Assembly: GCF_018860155.1 (NCBI RefSeq)
Contig: NZ_JAHKNI010000015.1
Span: forward strand, 124,001-188,000
From: Nocardia albiluteola
Lineage (GTDB): Bacteria > Actinomycetota > Actinomycetes > Mycobacteriales > Mycobacteriaceae
Length of the DNA stretch: 64,000 nucleotides
Reading direction: 5' to 3'
Below, in pieces: positions 10,053 to 18,541 of the stretch. Below the pieces are notes generated by a model. The model did not search any database. It saw only the letters and a list, made by a program, of their open reading frames with translations, and was not told the DNA's origin. A program made the position numbers and the translations under genes. Each line of letters opens with the position of its first letter. The stretch's first letter is position 1.

Positions 10053-10913
10053 GTGGACGGAATCGTTCTGGAGCAACTCGGGGTGAGTTACGGGGAAACG
10101 CCCGTATTCGCCGATATCACCGTGACCCTGCCGGGCGGGCGGTGCACCGCGATCGTGGGGCCGAGCGGCGTCGGCAAGACCACGCTGCTGCGGCTGCTCA
10201 ATCGGCTCGCCGAACCGAGTGCCGGGCGGATCCTGCTGGACGGTGTGCCGATCACCGAGCTCGACGTGCTGGAGCTGCGACGGCGAGTGGGGCTGATACC
10301 GCAGCGGGCGACACTGCTCGCGGACATCGTCGTCGACGAGGTGCGGGTGGCCCGCCCCGAGCTGACCGCCACCGATGCCGCGGCGCTGCTGGTGCGGGCC
10401 GGGCTGCCCGAGACCTTCCTGCACCGTCAGTGCGCCGAGCTGTCCGGCGGCGAGGCGCAGCGGGTGTGCCTGGCGCGCGGGCTGGCCGTGCGGCCCGACG
10501 TGCTCGTGCTGGACGAGCCGACCTCGGCGCTGGACGAGGTGGCCGCCGCCGCGGTCGCGAAACTCATCGCCGAGCACACCGCGGGCGGCGGCGCGGTCGT
10601 CCTGGTCAGTCATGACAGCGGTTTCGTCGGCACGGTCGCCGACGACATCCTGCTCATGGAGGGCGGGCGCCTGTCCCGCCTCGGCGAGTCCGATGGTGGC
10701 CACCTCGGCGGGACGGACTCCGACTCGGTTCGGGGCGAAGCAGACCGGGCCGCGAGAATCGGGGCCGGCACCGAGCAGGCGGGGGTAGCTCAGGCCCACG
10801 AAGATCACGCGTCGGCCGTCGAGGCCGAGGGCGCTGACGCCGACGGGTTCCGGACCCGGGAAACCCAGGCCGAGGTGGCGCCGACGCAGGCACTCGAGGA
10901 TCGGGAAGCGTGA
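10053..10913 (+). CDS. ABC transporter ATP-binding protein, FetA-like
   Basis: ATPase subunit of a two-gene ABC system, about 286 aa. Walker A GPSGVGKTT, Q-loop LIPQRAT, signature LSGGEAQRV, Walker B VLVLDEPTSALD and the switch His in VSHD are all present. The partner downstream is FetB-like, so this is probably FetA (YbbL), the energy source of a putative iron exporter. An oddity is a tail of about 70 residues after the ABC fold, acidic and low in complexity, which most FetA proteins lack. GTG 10053 fits the family N-terminus; an in-frame GTG at 9984 is the alternative. The stop overlaps the next start (TGATG). Confidence 0.85.
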   Translation: MDGIVLEQLGVSYGETPVFADITVTLPGGRCTAIVGPSGVGKTTLLRLLNRLAEPSAGRILLDGVPITELDVLELRRRVGLIPQRATLLADIVVDEVRVARPELTATDAAALLVRAGLPETFLHRQCAELSGGEAQRVCLARGLAVRPDVLVLDEPTSALDEVAAAAVAKLIAEHTAGGGAVVLVSHDSGFVGTVADDILLMEGGRLSRLGESDGGHLGGTDSDSVRGEADRAARIGAGTEQAGVAQAHEDHASAVEAEGADADGFRTRETQAEVAPTQALEDREA

Positions 10914-11689
10914 TGGTACAAGGTCTTTCGGTTCCGGACTGGACGGGCGTCGGCGCCTCGGTGCTCCTGGTGGCCCTAGCGGCCCTCATCGCCTATCGGC
11001 AGCACCTACACCTGACGCGGGAGTTGCTCATCGCCGCGTTGCGGGCCGGGGTACAGCTGATCGCCGTCGGCGCGATCCTGCTGGTTGTGTTCCGGCGCAC
11101 CGGATTACCGGGCGCGCTGGTCTGGGTGGTGCTGATGATCATCATCGCCGGACAGGTCGCCGGGCGGCGCGGCGCCGGGTTGCCGCACGCGATCCGCTCG
11201 GCCACCATCGGGGTCGCCTTCGGTTCGACCATCACCCTCGGCGCGCTGATACTGCTGCACGTCATCTCCACCCAGGCCCGGGTGGTGGTCCCGGTCGGCG
11301 GCATGATCGTGTCGGGCTCGATGCAGGCCACCGGCGTCGCGCTGCGCCGCCTGCGGGAGGACGCGCGCGAGGCCCGTCCGGCCATCGAGGCCCGCCTGTG
11401 CCTCGGACTGCCCGCGCACCAGGCATTCCTGCCGTACCGGCGTTCGGCGCTGCGCACGGCGCTCGTACCGACGATCGATGCGACCAAGGTCGTCGGACTG
11501 ATCAGCCTGCCCGGCGCGATGACCGGCCTGATCCTGGCCGGGGTCGAGCCCTTGACCGCCATCCGCTACCAGATCGTGGTCATGTACATGCTGCTGGCCG
11601 CGACGGCGTTGGCCGCCCTCGCCGCCGCCCGCGTGGCCGAGCGCTATCTGTTCGACGACGCGCAGCGCCTCCTGGTGCTGCCCGCGTGA
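10913..11689 (+). CDS. fetB: FetB/UPF0014 family ABC permease (putative iron exporter)
   Basis: Integral membrane permease of 258 aa with about seven hydrophobic helices. Family hallmarks are visible: LRAGVQLIAVG near the N-terminus, VVPVGGMIVSGSM in the middle and the conserved C-terminal segment SLPGAMTGLILAGVEPLTAIRYQIVVMY (shown here only by its ends LPGAMTGLILAG and IRYQIVVMY). In E. coli the FetAB system lowers cytosolic iron and protects against oxidative stress. ATG 10913 overlaps the ATPase stop by one base; GTG 10910 in the same frame is possible. The stop codon abuts the convergent DUF3052 gene. Confidence 0.88.
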   Translation: MVQGLSVPDWTGVGASVLLVALAALIAYRQHLHLTRELLIAALRAGVQLIAVGAILLVVFRRTGLPGALVWVVLMIIIAGQVAGRRGAGLPHAIRSATIGVAFGSTITLGALILLHVISTQARVVVPVGGMIVSGSMQATGVALRRLREDAREARPAIEARLCLGLPAHQAFLPYRRSALRTALVPTIDATKVVGLISLPGAMTGLILAGVEPLTAIRYQIVVMYMLLAATALAALAAARVAERYLFDDAQRLLVLPA

Positions 11690-12100
11690 CTACCCGCCGG
11701 TGCGGTCGGCCAGGCGCACGACGAAGCGCAGCGCCGACCAGTCCTGGTCGACCGCGCAGATCTTGTTGTCCACCAGTCCGGCGGCCAGCCCGTACGCGCG
11801 GACCTCGGCCTCGTGGAGATCGGTGGTGAGGGCGCCGGACGCCTTGGGCCAGGCGATCCAGAGTCCCCCGGACGGGGTCAGCCGGGTGCGCCAGTGCGCG
11901 AAATGCCGTGCGAGAGCGGCACGGTCGGGGCAGAAGCCGACAATCACGTCGTAGACGCCGCGGCCGGCCCGGCGATGCACCTCGACGTCCTCCGGGAGCG
12001 GCGAGACCGTGAATCCGGCGGGCGCGTCACCCACCAGCACCCGATGTCCCGGCTTGATACCAAGTTTCCGGGGCAGCGGCGTGCCCGAGTATCCGGCCAT
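11690..12100 (-). CDS. DUF3052 family protein
   Basis: Cytoplasmic protein of 136 aa starting with the family's characteristic MAGYSGTPLPRKLGIKPG, followed by VYDVIVGFCPDRAAL, GGLWIAWPKAS and a C-terminal WSALRFVVR block. The pattern resembles a small Rossmann-type fold. The biochemical function of the family is not established. It is convergent with the FetB gene with no gap and probably monocistronic. Confidence 0.85.
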   Translation of the reverse strand: MAGYSGTPLPRKLGIKPGHRVLVGDAPAGFTVSPLPEDVEVHRRAGRGVYDVIVGFCPDRAALARHFAHWRTRLTPSGGLWIAWPKASGALTTDLHEAEVRAYGLAAGLVDNKICAVDQDWSALRFVVRLADRTGG

Positions 12101-12202
12101 AGAATCAGATAATCCCCGTCCGTTCGGGCGCGTGCGACAGTTCTCAGGAATCCATCAGACGTCTCTGGTGTTGCCCATACGTACAGGGGGTTTACTGAAA
12201 GT

Positions 12203-12218
12203 GCTGCTGATCAGCAGC
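12203..12218. promoter_or_regulatory. 16-bp perfect palindrome upstream of the PP2C gene
   Basis: GCTGCTGATCAGCAGC ends 32 bp before the GTG start of the phosphatase gene. It could be an operator or a short stem in the 5' leader. No regulator gene is adjacent. Confidence 0.35.
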
Positions 12219-12250
12219 GTCGGGCACAGCTGAGTCCAAGGAGGCCGGCC

Positions 12251-12982
12251 GTGGACAGTGCAGTTACCGCCGCGTTTTCTCGTCGCGAGTTGATCCGCGT
12301 GCCGGGCATCTCGGGCGCCTCGGTGAGCAGGCGCGGACCGCGCTCGCTCAATGCCGACGCCGCGGCCAGCTGGACCGATCAGGACACCGGGCACCTCGCA
12401 TTCGTGGTCGCGGATGGCGTCGGCGATCATCTGCCCGCGGCCCGGGCCGCGCGCCTGGTCGCCGCGACGGCCGCCCAGGCCGGTGCCCGCGCTGGGGCCA
12501 AGGCCGGAATCCTTGCCGCGCAGGGGGAATTGCTGCGGCAGCTGCCCGAGCAGGAGGCCGACAGCGTCCTGGTCGTAGCGGTGCGGTCCGTGCTGGGCGG
12601 GCCGTGGGACATCGCCTGGGTCGGCGACTGCCGCGCCTACCGGTGGAACGGGCGGGTGCTGCACCAGATCACCAACGATCACACCGTGGCCGAATACTTT
12701 CGGGCGCTGGGCCGCCCCGCGCCGCCGCGGACGAGCCACCTGGTGACGACCTCCGCCCGCACCGCCGCCGCGGCGGACATCGGGCAGGCCGAGACCGGGG
12801 TCAGCGACGGCAGGCTGCTGCTGAGCACCGACGGCGTGCACAAGCGGCTGGACATGCCGGCGATCAAGGACATCCTGGCGCGCCCCGCGACGCCGGGAGT
12901 CGCCGCGGATGCCCTGGTGGAGGGCGCCCGCGCGGCCGGTAGCACCGACAACGCCACCGCGCTGGTGGTGGACTGCTTCTAA
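12251..12982 (+). CDS. PP2C family protein phosphatase
   Basis: Metal-dependent Ser/Thr phosphatase-like protein of 243 aa. The PP2C metal-binding motifs are seen in order: VVADGVGDH (DGxG type), WVGDCRAYRW (the GDSRAY motif with Cys for Ser), LLLSTDGVHK and STDNATALVV. It is close to a minimal PP2C domain without a membrane anchor. It would counter Ser/Thr kinases such as the PknD-like kinase at 61.6 kb, but no functional link is shown. GTG 12251 is supported by AAGGAGG. It is convergent with the DoxX gene. Confidence 0.87.
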   Translation: MDSAVTAAFSRRELIRVPGISGASVSRRGPRSLNADAAASWTDQDTGHLAFVVADGVGDHLPAARAARLVAATAAQAGARAGAKAGILAAQGELLRQLPEQEADSVLVVAVRSVLGGPWDIAWVGDCRAYRWNGRVLHQITNDHTVAEYFRALGRPAPPRTSHLVTTSARTAAAADIGQAETGVSDGRLLLSTDGVHKRLDMPAIKDILARPATPGVAADALVEGARAAGSTDNATALVVDCF

Positions 12983-13004
12983 AGGCGCGCCGGTGCGCGG
13001 CGCC

Positions 13005-13439
13005 TCATAGCGCCGCGAGCACACAGGCGCCGAGGAACAGCACCTGTACCGCGCCGCGCAGCGGCAGCGGCATGGACTTGATGCCCAGATCCCCTCGGGC
13101 GGCACGGATATTGGCCGGAAACAGCGCGATCATCAACAGCGCCAGGCAGATTGCCGCCGCGGGCGCGACGGGCGGTATCAGAAGGCCTGCGGCGCCCGCC
13201 AATTCGAGTACCCCGGTGAGGGTCACCAGCATCGCCGCGGACGGGAGTCGCGGCGGCACCATCGCGATGAGCGCGTCGCGTCGCGGCTGCAGGAAGTGGG
13301 CGCTGGCCGTGAGCACGAGCATGGCCGCCAGGCCGAGGCGCACGGCGTGCGGCCAGGAGTCCGGCCAGTGGCCCAGATGTCCCCACCCGGCGAGGCGGGT
13401 GAGTCCGGCGACGACGACGAGAACGAGTAGCGGTGCCAT
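13005..13439 (-). CDS. DoxX family membrane protein
   Basis: Small integral membrane protein of 144 aa with four hydrophobic helices, the DoxX/DoxD-like arrangement: LGLAAMLVLTASAHFLQP, then LVTLTGVLELAGAAGLL, then a short PP-containing loop and IALFPANIRA. Members are linked to quinone-dependent redox processes or thiol stress in some actinobacteria; function here is unknown. ATG 13439 has AGGAG. It lies 84 bp downstream of mscL on the same strand, with a large inverted repeat in between. Confidence 0.82.
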   Translation of the reverse strand: MAPLLVLVVVAGLTRLAGWGHLGHWPDSWPHAVRLGLAAMLVLTASAHFLQPRRDALIAMVPPRLPSAAMLVTLTGVLELAGAAGLLIPPVAPAAAICLALLMIALFPANIRAARGDLGIKSMPLPLRGAVQVLFLGACVLAAL

Positions 13440-13452
13440 CGGAAGCTCCTGT

Positions 13453-13495
13453 GGATCGGCCCTAATCTTTACAGTGGAAAGATTAGGGCCGATCC
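13453..13495. promoter_or_regulatory. 18-bp inverted repeat between mscL and doxX
   Basis: Perfect 18-bp arms (13453-13470 with 13478-13495) and a 7-nt spacer. The AT-rich inner part (TAATCTTT...AAAGATTA) suggests either the mscL terminator or an operator just upstream of the DoxX ribosome-binding site. Both readings fit the position. Confidence 0.6.
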
Positions 13496-13522
13496 CGGCA
13501 ACTTGTCAATGGCAAGTTTGGC

Positions 13523-14002
13523 TCAGTGCGTCGCGCGCGGGCCCGGTGCGGCGTGGTGGCGGCCGGTGGGGTAGGCGTCGGCGCCGAGATCCTCGTCGTC
13601 GTCGTAGTAGACCGCGTCGCGGTCGGCACGTTCTGCGAGCAGGTCGCGGATCTCGGCCAGCAGCTCCTCCTGCGTGGCCTTCTTCTCCCCGGGCTTGCCG
13701 AAGCGCTTCTTCAGTGTGTTCATCGGCAGGATGAGTACGAAGTACAGCACGGCGGCGACCATCACGAAGTCGATGGCGGCGCTGATGATCGGGCCGATCG
13801 CGACGAAGGTGGACGGCTTTCCGGAGATCAGCTGAAAGCCGAGGCCGAGCTGGCTGTTGCCGCCCAGCACCGCCAGTAGCGGTTCCACGACTCCCTTGGT
13901 GACCGAGCTCACAATGGCTGTGAACGCGGTGCCCATCACGACCGCGACGGACAGGTCGATCACGTTTCCGCGCATCAGGAAGTCTTTGAAACCCTTGAGC
14001 AT
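13523..14002 (-). CDS. mscL: Large-conductance mechanosensitive channel MscL
   Basis: Pore-forming emergency valve for hypo-osmotic shock, 159 aa. The N-terminal amphipathic helix and TM1 are clear (MLKGFKDFLMRGNVIDLSVAVVMG shown by its ends MLKGFKDFLMRG and VIDLAV-type sequence), then a periplasmic loop and TM2 (IDFVMVAAVLYFVLI). A cytoplasmic bundle EELLAEIRDLLAER follows. The C-terminus has an unusual acidic run YYDDDEDLGADAY and a His-rich end, longer than in E. coli MscL. Start ATG at 14002, no strong ribosome-binding site. Confidence 0.95.
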   Translation of the reverse strand: MLKGFKDFLMRGNVIDLSVAVVMGTAFTAIVSSVTKGVVEPLLAVLGGNSQLGLGFQLISGKPSTFVAIGPIISAAIDFVMVAAVLYFVLILPMNTLKKRFGKPGEKKATQEELLAEIRDLLAERADRDAVYYDDDEDLGADAYPTGRHHAAPGPRATH

Positions 14003-14239
14003 GGTGCGGCGAACCCCAATCTGAACTGTGTTATTTCTTTCCTTCCGGGAGTGTAATGCAGCGAATTTTCGGCAATCGTACCGTGTCTCAAAAAGGTAAC
14101 GGCGACCGTGTTTCGCTGGTGGGATGCCATTGCGATTGCGATCGCGATCGTGCGGGCCGGGCTACGCAGCGCGGGCGGCTCCTACCGGGCCGGCGCCGGG
14201 CATGGCCGAGACGCTGCCGCCCCGCCGGCGCTCTCGCGC

Positions 14240-14560
14240 GCCTGGGCCGAACGTGTCGCCGCGGCGCTGGTCGAGGCCCTGAACATGGGTGCGGTGTCGC
14301 TGGAGCGGGTGGCCCGGCGCCTGGCGACCAGCCCACGCACGCTGCAGCGGCGTCTCACCGAGGCGGGTACCGCCTGGCGGCAGGAGCTGGATCGGGCCCG
14401 GCTGCGGCGCGCCACGGCGGCGGGTCCGCTGAGCCGGTCCCGGCAGGCCTAGCTGCTCGGATATGCGGACGCGGCCTCGATGCGCCGAGCGGCGCAGCGC
14501 TGGACCGTCGCCGCGCAGGCGAGGTCGGTCGTCGAGGTCGAGGCGAGCAACTTCCAGGCC
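14240..14560 (+). pseudogene. Remnant of AraC family regulator with in-frame stop
   Basis: The reading frame shows an AraC-type double helix-turn-helix: VSLERVARRLATSPRTLQRRL, then after some 30 codons a TAG at 14450-14452. It continues in the same frame as LLGYADAASMRRAAQRWT, the conserved second helix-turn-helix. The stop stands where family members usually have Trp or Phe before LLGY, consistent with a single TGG to TAG change. No recognisable N-terminal ligand domain precedes it, so the gene is also truncated. Its original target is unknown. Confidence 0.7.
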
Positions 14561-14590
14561 CGCCTCTTCATCTCGCATGGAATCGCTTCG

Positions 14591-14812
14591 CTACGCCCGG
14601 ATATAGCTGGCCGCGATGCTCCAGAATGTCGTGCGTTCCAGCGAACCGAGGTCCCAGCTTTCCGCGATCGCATGGGAGGCGGCGACGATGCCGGGCACGT
14701 CGAAGTCCTCGCGGGTTGCGGTGCCCTTGGCCTCGAGCGCGGCGATGACGTAGGCCGTCGCGCTCTCGCTGGTGTGGTGTGAGCTGACGTGCTGGGGCAA
14801 GGCAATCTCCAA
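14591..14812 (-). CDS. Small hypothetical protein
   Basis: A 73-residue protein of ordinary composition (ATAYVIAALEAKGTA, ESWDLGSLERTTFWSIAASYIR) with no transmembrane helix. Its helical pattern and codon use look genuine, but the only available start is TTG at 14812, right after an in-frame TGA, and no ribosome-binding site is obvious. Family not recognised. It could be a real short gene or a chance frame. Confidence 0.4.
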   Translation of the reverse strand: MEIALPQHVSSHHTSESATAYVIAALEAKGTATREDFDVPGIVAASHAIAESWDLGSLERTTFWSIAASYIRA

Positions 14813-15023
14813 TCAGTCGCGGGTTTACAGACTGTCGATCCCGAATCAGCCGGACATGTGCTCCAGGTTTGTGTGCTGAACAATTGCCTTGCTAGCCCGG
14901 AACACGCCACTTTCGGGCAAACGCGCCACATTCAGTCGCACGCATCGGTACCCGCCGCGAACTCGGATACACCCGTGCGGACCTGCCGATGTGGAAGCGT
15001 ATCCGAGTCCGATCATGATCGGA

Positions 15024-16733
15024 TCAGGATTCGGTCGACCGGCCTTTCAGGAGTTCTTCGTAGCGGTACTCGGTTTCGATCGGGGTGCCCGCGGAATGTG
15101 CCGCCAGTTCGCGGCGACGCAGCTCCACGCGCCGGATCTTGCCCGAGATGGTCTTGGGCAGCTCGGAGAACTCGATCCGGCGCACTCGCAGGTAGGGCGC
15201 GAGATGGTCGCGGGCGTATTCGAGGATGGACCGCGCGGTGTCGCGGTCGGGTTCCCATCCGGCGGCCAGGGTTATGTACGCCTTCGGGACGGTCAGGCGG
15301 GTGTCGTCGGGTTGCGGCACCACCGCGGCCTCCACCACCGCCGGATGCTCGATCAGGATGCTCTCGAGCTCGAAGGGCGAGACCTTGTAGTCCGAGGACT
15401 TGAAGACGTCGTCGGTGCGGCCGATGTAGGTGATGTACCCGTCGGCGTCTCGTGTGGCGACGTCTCCGGTGTGGTAATAGCCGCCCGCTATCGCGGCGGC
15501 ATTGCGCTCGGGATCGTTCAGGTATCCGGTCATCAGGTTGACCGGATGGGCGCTCAGATCGAGGCAGATCTCGCCCTCGTCGGCGAGCTCGCCGGTGATC
15601 GGGTCCACCAGCACCACCGGCACGCCCGGCGCCGGGCGGCCCATCGACCCCGGCTTGACCGGCTGGCCCGGGGTGTTGCCGACCTGCAGCGTGGTCTCGG
15701 TCTGGCCGAAGCCGTCGCGGATGGTCAGGCCCCAGGCCTTCTCCACCTGCGCGATCACGTCCGGATTGAGCGGCTCACCGGCGCCGAGGATTTCGCGCAG
15801 CCCCGCCGGGCGTTCGCCGAGATCGGCCTGAATCAGCATGCGCCACACCGTGGGTGGCGCGCAGAAGGTGTTGACCTCCGCCCGGCGCAACTGATTCAGC
15901 AGCGCCGCCGCGTCGAAGCGGGCGTAGTTGTAGACGAAGATCGTCGCCTCGGCGATCCACGGCGCGAAGAAGCAACTCCACGCGTGCTTGGCCCAGCCCG
16001 GTGCGCTGATCGCCAGGTGCACGTCCCCGGGCCGCACGCCGATCCAGTACATCGTGCTCAGGTGGCCGACCGGATAGCTGGTCTGGTTGTGCCGCACCAT
16101 CTTCGGCTTGCTCGTGGTGCCCGAGGTGAAATACACCAGCAGCTCGTCGGAAACGTCGGTCACCGCCTCGAACGGGCCCTGCGACTCGACCGCCGCGGCG
16201 CCGGAATAGGGCAGCCAGCCGGATACGTCGTCGCCCACTACGATTCGTGTGTATTCGCCGGGTACCTCGGCGAACTTCGCGGTGTCGGCCGAGTTGGCGA
16301 TCGCGAAAGCGACCGCGCCGCGCTCGATCCGGTCGGACAGGTCCGCGGGCCCCAGGGCCGCGGTGGTCGGCATGATGACCGCGCCCAGCTTGGCGACGGC
16401 CAGCAGCGCCTCCCACAGCTCGACCTGATTGCCGAGCATCAGCAGGACCCGGTCGCCACGTCGCATGCCGTGCGCGGCGAACCAGGTGGCCACCCGGTCC
16501 GAGCGGGCGGCCATCTCGTCGAAGCTCACCCGCTGCTCGCGGCCGTCTTCCTCCACGATCCACAGCGCGGTGCGGTCGTTGCCGCGGGCTATCACGTCGA
16601 ACCAGTCGATGGCCCAGTTGAACGTCCCGGTCGGCCGGGGCCATTCGAAGGTGGCGCGGGCCGCCTCGTAATCCGTTGCCGCGGCTATCAGTTGGTCGCG
16701 GCCGGCGCGGTAGAGCGCTGTGTTGCCGGTCAT
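15024..16733 (-). CDS. AMP-dependent acyl-CoA synthetase (second gene of pair)
   Basis: Adenylate-forming ligase of 569 aa that would activate a carboxylic acid to its CoA thioester using ATP. Motifs: P-loop-like YFTSGTTSKPKMV, the A5 region DGFGQTETT, A7 YYHTGDVATRDADGY, A8 RTDDVFKSSDYKVSP and the C-terminal lysine motif LPKTISGKIRR. The sequence resembles medium-chain/acetyl-CoA-synthetase-like members (ACSM type). ATG 16733 overlaps the stop of the upstream synthetase (ATGA), with AGGAGAG as ribosome-binding site, so translation is coupled. The exact acid is unknown. Confidence 0.9.
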   Translation of the reverse strand: MTGNTALYRAGRDQLIAAATDYEAARATFEWPRPTGTFNWAIDWFDVIARGNDRTALWIVEEDGREQRVSFDEMAARSDRVATWFAAHGMRRGDRVLLMLGNQVELWEALLAVAKLGAVIMPTTAALGPADLSDRIERGAVAFAIANSADTAKFAEVPGEYTRIVVGDDVSGWLPYSGAAAVESQGPFEAVTDVSDELLVYFTSGTTSKPKMVRHNQTSYPVGHLSTMYWIGVRPGDVHLAISAPGWAKHAWSCFFAPWIAEATIFVYNYARFDAAALLNQLRRAEVNTFCAPPTVWRMLIQADLGERPAGLREILGAGEPLNPDVIAQVEKAWGLTIRDGFGQTETTLQVGNTPGQPVKPGSMGRPAPGVPVVLVDPITGELADEGEICLDLSAHPVNLMTGYLNDPERNAAAIAGGYYHTGDVATRDADGYITYIGRTDDVFKSSDYKVSPFELESILIEHPAVVEAAVVPQPDDTRLTVPKAYITLAAGWEPDRDTARSILEYARDHLAPYLRVRRIEFSELPKTISGKIRRVELRRRELAAHSAGTPIETEYRYEELLKGRSTES

Positions 16734-18373
16734 TTCGTCTCTCCTGCGTCCTCGGGGCCGAACAGTCGTGCGGAGACCTCGCGCATCTCGACCTTCCGGA
16801 TCTTTCCGGTCACCGTCATCGGAAACTCCTGCACAACGTGCACATAACGGGGAATCTTGTAGCGGGCCAGGCGGCCGTCGCAGAATGCGCGCAGCGCCTG
16901 CGCGTCCAGCGGTGCGGCGCCCTCGCGCATTCGCAGCCAGGCCACCAGCTCCTCGCCGTAGCGGGCGTCGGGCACGCCGACCACCTGGGCGTCCAGGATG
17001 TCCGAGTGGGTGTAGAGGAATTCCTCGATCTCGCGCGGGTAGATGTTCTCCCCGCCGCGGATCACCATGTCCTTGATGCGACCGGTGATCGCGACGTAGC
17101 CTTCCTCGTCCATGGTGGCCAGATCCCCGGTGTGCATCCAGCGCGCGGAATCGATTGCCTCGGCGGTCTTCTCGGGGTCGTTCCAATAGCCGAGCATGAC
17201 CGAGTAACCGCGTGTGCAGAATTCACCCGGCTCGCCGCGCGGCACCGTCAGCCCGGTGTCCGGGTCCACGATCTTGATCTCGAGATGCGGGCCCACCCGG
17301 CCCACGGTGGCGGTGCGCTGGGCCAGCGAATCGTTGCGGCGGGTCTGTGTCGACACCGGCGAAGTTTCGGTCATGCCGTAGCAGATGGACACCTCGGACA
17401 TGCCCATCCGCTCGATGACCTGCTTCATCACCTCCACCGGGCACGGGGATCCGGCCATGATCCCGGTGCGCAGGGTGGACAGATCGTAGGTTTCGAAGTC
17501 CGGCTCGGCGAGTTCGGCAATGAACATCGTCGGCACCCCGTACAGCGACGTACACCCCTCGGCGGCAACGGTTTCCAGTGTGGCGCGCGGATCGAAACCC
17601 TCGGCCGGAATCACCATCGCCGCGCCGTGACTGGTCGCGGCGAGATTGCCCATCACCATGCCGAAGCAGTGGTAGAACGGCACCGGGATGCAGATCCGGT
17701 CGGCGGCGGTGTAGCCGCACAGCTCGCCCACGAAATAGCCGTTGTTGAGGATGTTGTGGTGCGAGAGCGTGGCGCCCTTCGGGAATCCTGTGGTGCCCGA
17801 GGTGTATTGGATGTTGATCGGGTCGTCGGGGGACAGGTTCGCCTGCGCCGCGGCGAGTTCCGCCGGATCCCCGGCGCGGCCGGTGGTGAGCAGCGCGGTC
17901 CACTCCGGCCCGTCGAGCAGGATCACCCGTGCCAAGTCCGGGCACTCCGGGCGCGCCTGTTCGATCATCGCCGCATAGTCCGCGCCCTTGAACTCCCGGG
18001 CCGCGACCAGCAGTCGAATCCCCGCCTGCTGCAGGACATATCGCAGTTCGTGGGCGCGGTAGGAGGGGTTGATATTGACCAGGATGGCGCCGATCCTGGC
18101 GGTGGCGTACTGGGTCAGCGTCCATTCCGCCCGATTGGGGGCCCAGATGCCGACCCGATCGCCCTTGCCGATCCCGGCCGCCAGCAGCCCCAGCGCCGTC
18201 GCGTCCACCTCGGCGGCGAATTCGGCATACGTCCATCGCACCCCGGCGCGGCGGTCGATCAGGGCGTCCCGGTCCCCGTACTCGGCGACCGTGCGGTCCA
18301 GGTTGGCGCCGATGGTGTCGCCCAGCAGCGGCGCATCCCAGGCCCCGTGTGTATAACTGGCCGACCTACTCAC
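16730..18373 (-). CDS. AMP-dependent acyl-CoA synthetase (first gene of pair)
   Basis: Fatty-acid-CoA-ligase-like enzyme of 547 aa (FadD class). Visible motifs are YTSGTTGFPKGATLSHHN, CYGMTETSPVS, the HTGDLATMDEEGY block, GRIKDMVIRGGENIYPREIEE and the C-terminal Lys motif FPMTVTGKIRK. It heads a two-gene operon with the synthetase at 15024-16733 and is divergent from a LuxR-type regulator. GTG start at 18373 lies inside the dispersed repeat described below, so the 5' leader of this operon is repeat-derived. Two ligases together suggest different chain lengths or sequential substrates. Confidence 0.9.
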   Translation of the reverse strand: MSRSASYTHGAWDAPLLGDTIGANLDRTVAEYGDRDALIDRRAGVRWTYAEFAAEVDATALGLLAAGIGKGDRVGIWAPNRAEWTLTQYATARIGAILVNINPSYRAHELRYVLQQAGIRLLVAAREFKGADYAAMIEQARPECPDLARVILLDGPEWTALLTTGRAGDPAELAAAQANLSPDDPINIQYTSGTTGFPKGATLSHHNILNNGYFVGELCGYTAADRICIPVPFYHCFGMVMGNLAATSHGAAMVIPAEGFDPRATLETVAAEGCTSLYGVPTMFIAELAEPDFETYDLSTLRTGIMAGSPCPVEVMKQVIERMGMSEVSICYGMTETSPVSTQTRRNDSLAQRTATVGRVGPHLEIKIVDPDTGLTVPRGEPGEFCTRGYSVMLGYWNDPEKTAEAIDSARWMHTGDLATMDEEGYVAITGRIKDMVIRGGENIYPREIEEFLYTHSDILDAQVVGVPDARYGEELVAWLRMREGAAPLDAQALRAFCDGRLARYKIPRYVHVVQEFPMTVTGKIRKVEMREVSARLFGPEDAGETK

Positions 18374-18432
18374 GACTCCACCTCGCTGGCGCTCGGCTCC
18401 GTCGTGCGCAAGGCGCGCTGTGTTGATGGTTC
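18371..18432. repeat. Dispersed 62-bp repeat, copy 1
   Basis: This segment matches the reverse complement of 28045-28106 at 60 of 62 positions by eye. The core reads CTCGGCTCCGTCGTGCGCAA and continues AGGCGCGCTGTGTTGATGG. It overlaps the start codon of the first acyl-CoA synthetase. No terminal duplication or transposase is seen, so it looks like a small non-autonomous or REP-like element. Confidence 0.75.
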
Positions 18433-18541
18433 TCTCCGCTTCGCTGCGCTCACCTCGTTAGGATCCAGGTCACATTCCCCGCCCCGCTACCCCCGAAAAG
18501 GGGTGGTCCTCCCCGGGGCGATCGAAGGAAAGGCGATCGGG

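Noticed and set aside
16676..18541. Plus-strand frame preceding the LuxR-type regulator
   Set aside because: It is antisense to the acyl-CoA synthetase gene; the regulator's own start at 18542 has a ribosome-binding site and the family N-terminus.
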